A stretch of 5,787 nucleotides of DNA, taken from assembly GCA_018715585.1 (NCBI GenBank), contig DVLH01000125.1:1-5787 (forward strand), read 5' to 3'. The position numbers and the translations under genes were made by a program. Source of the DNA: Candidatus Aphodomonas merdavium. GTDB taxonomy: Bacteria > Bacillota > Clostridia > Christensenellales > Aristaeellaceae. Positions 5,778 through 5,787 of the stretch are shown one piece after another (the stretch's first letter is position 1; each line of letters starts with the position of its first letter). The notes under the pieces are model-generated. The model saw only the letters and a program-made list of their open reading frames with translations, was not told the origin of the DNA and did no database searches.

Positions 5778-5787
5778 GCATCTCCCG

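Overview
The window (5787 bases, GC-rich, compact) reads as a fragment of a high-GC Gram-positive Clostridia-type chromosome, possibly from a gut lineage. This is inferred from strong purine-rich ribosome binding sites, extended -10 promoters (TGnTATAAT type), a CotH protein with lamin-tail domains, a cupin-type glucose-6-phosphate isomerase and the composition. The genus cannot be fixed from the sequence alone. No tRNA, rRNA, insertion sequence, CRISPR array or phage gene was seen.

Layout. Two transcription units diverge from an intergenic region at about 4131-4361. The leftward (minus-strand) unit has three genes: a 1043-residue membrane-anchored CotH-family protein with three lamin tail domains and a chitobiase-type C-terminal domain (999-4130); a multi-pass DUF4956 membrane protein (264-956); and the first 88 codons of a VTC-domain (polyphosphate polymerase-like) protein that runs off the left edge (1-264). 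The last two overlap by ATGA. The rightward (plus-strand) unit has a cupin-type glucose-6-phosphate isomerase (4362-4964) followed 2 nt later by an alpha/beta hydrolase (4967-5668). A cluster of inverted repeats follows, ending in a GC-rich stem-loop with a short T run near the right edge (5755-5777).

How the parts may work together. The leftward operon is the most interesting part. It pairs a presumed extracytoplasmic atypical kinase (CotH) with a VTC-type enzyme, whose family makes polyphosphate from ATP, and an uncharacterised membrane protein (DUF4956). I recall this trio recurring in bacteria, but I know of no established function for it as a unit. A membrane-associated phosphoryl-transfer or polyphosphate system whose extracellular arm is the LTD/CotH protein is a reasonable hypothesis, not a demonstrated one. 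The rightward pair looks metabolic: a glycolytic isomerase plus a hydrolase of unknown substrate. The two units share only the divergent promoter region, and no functional link between them is visible.
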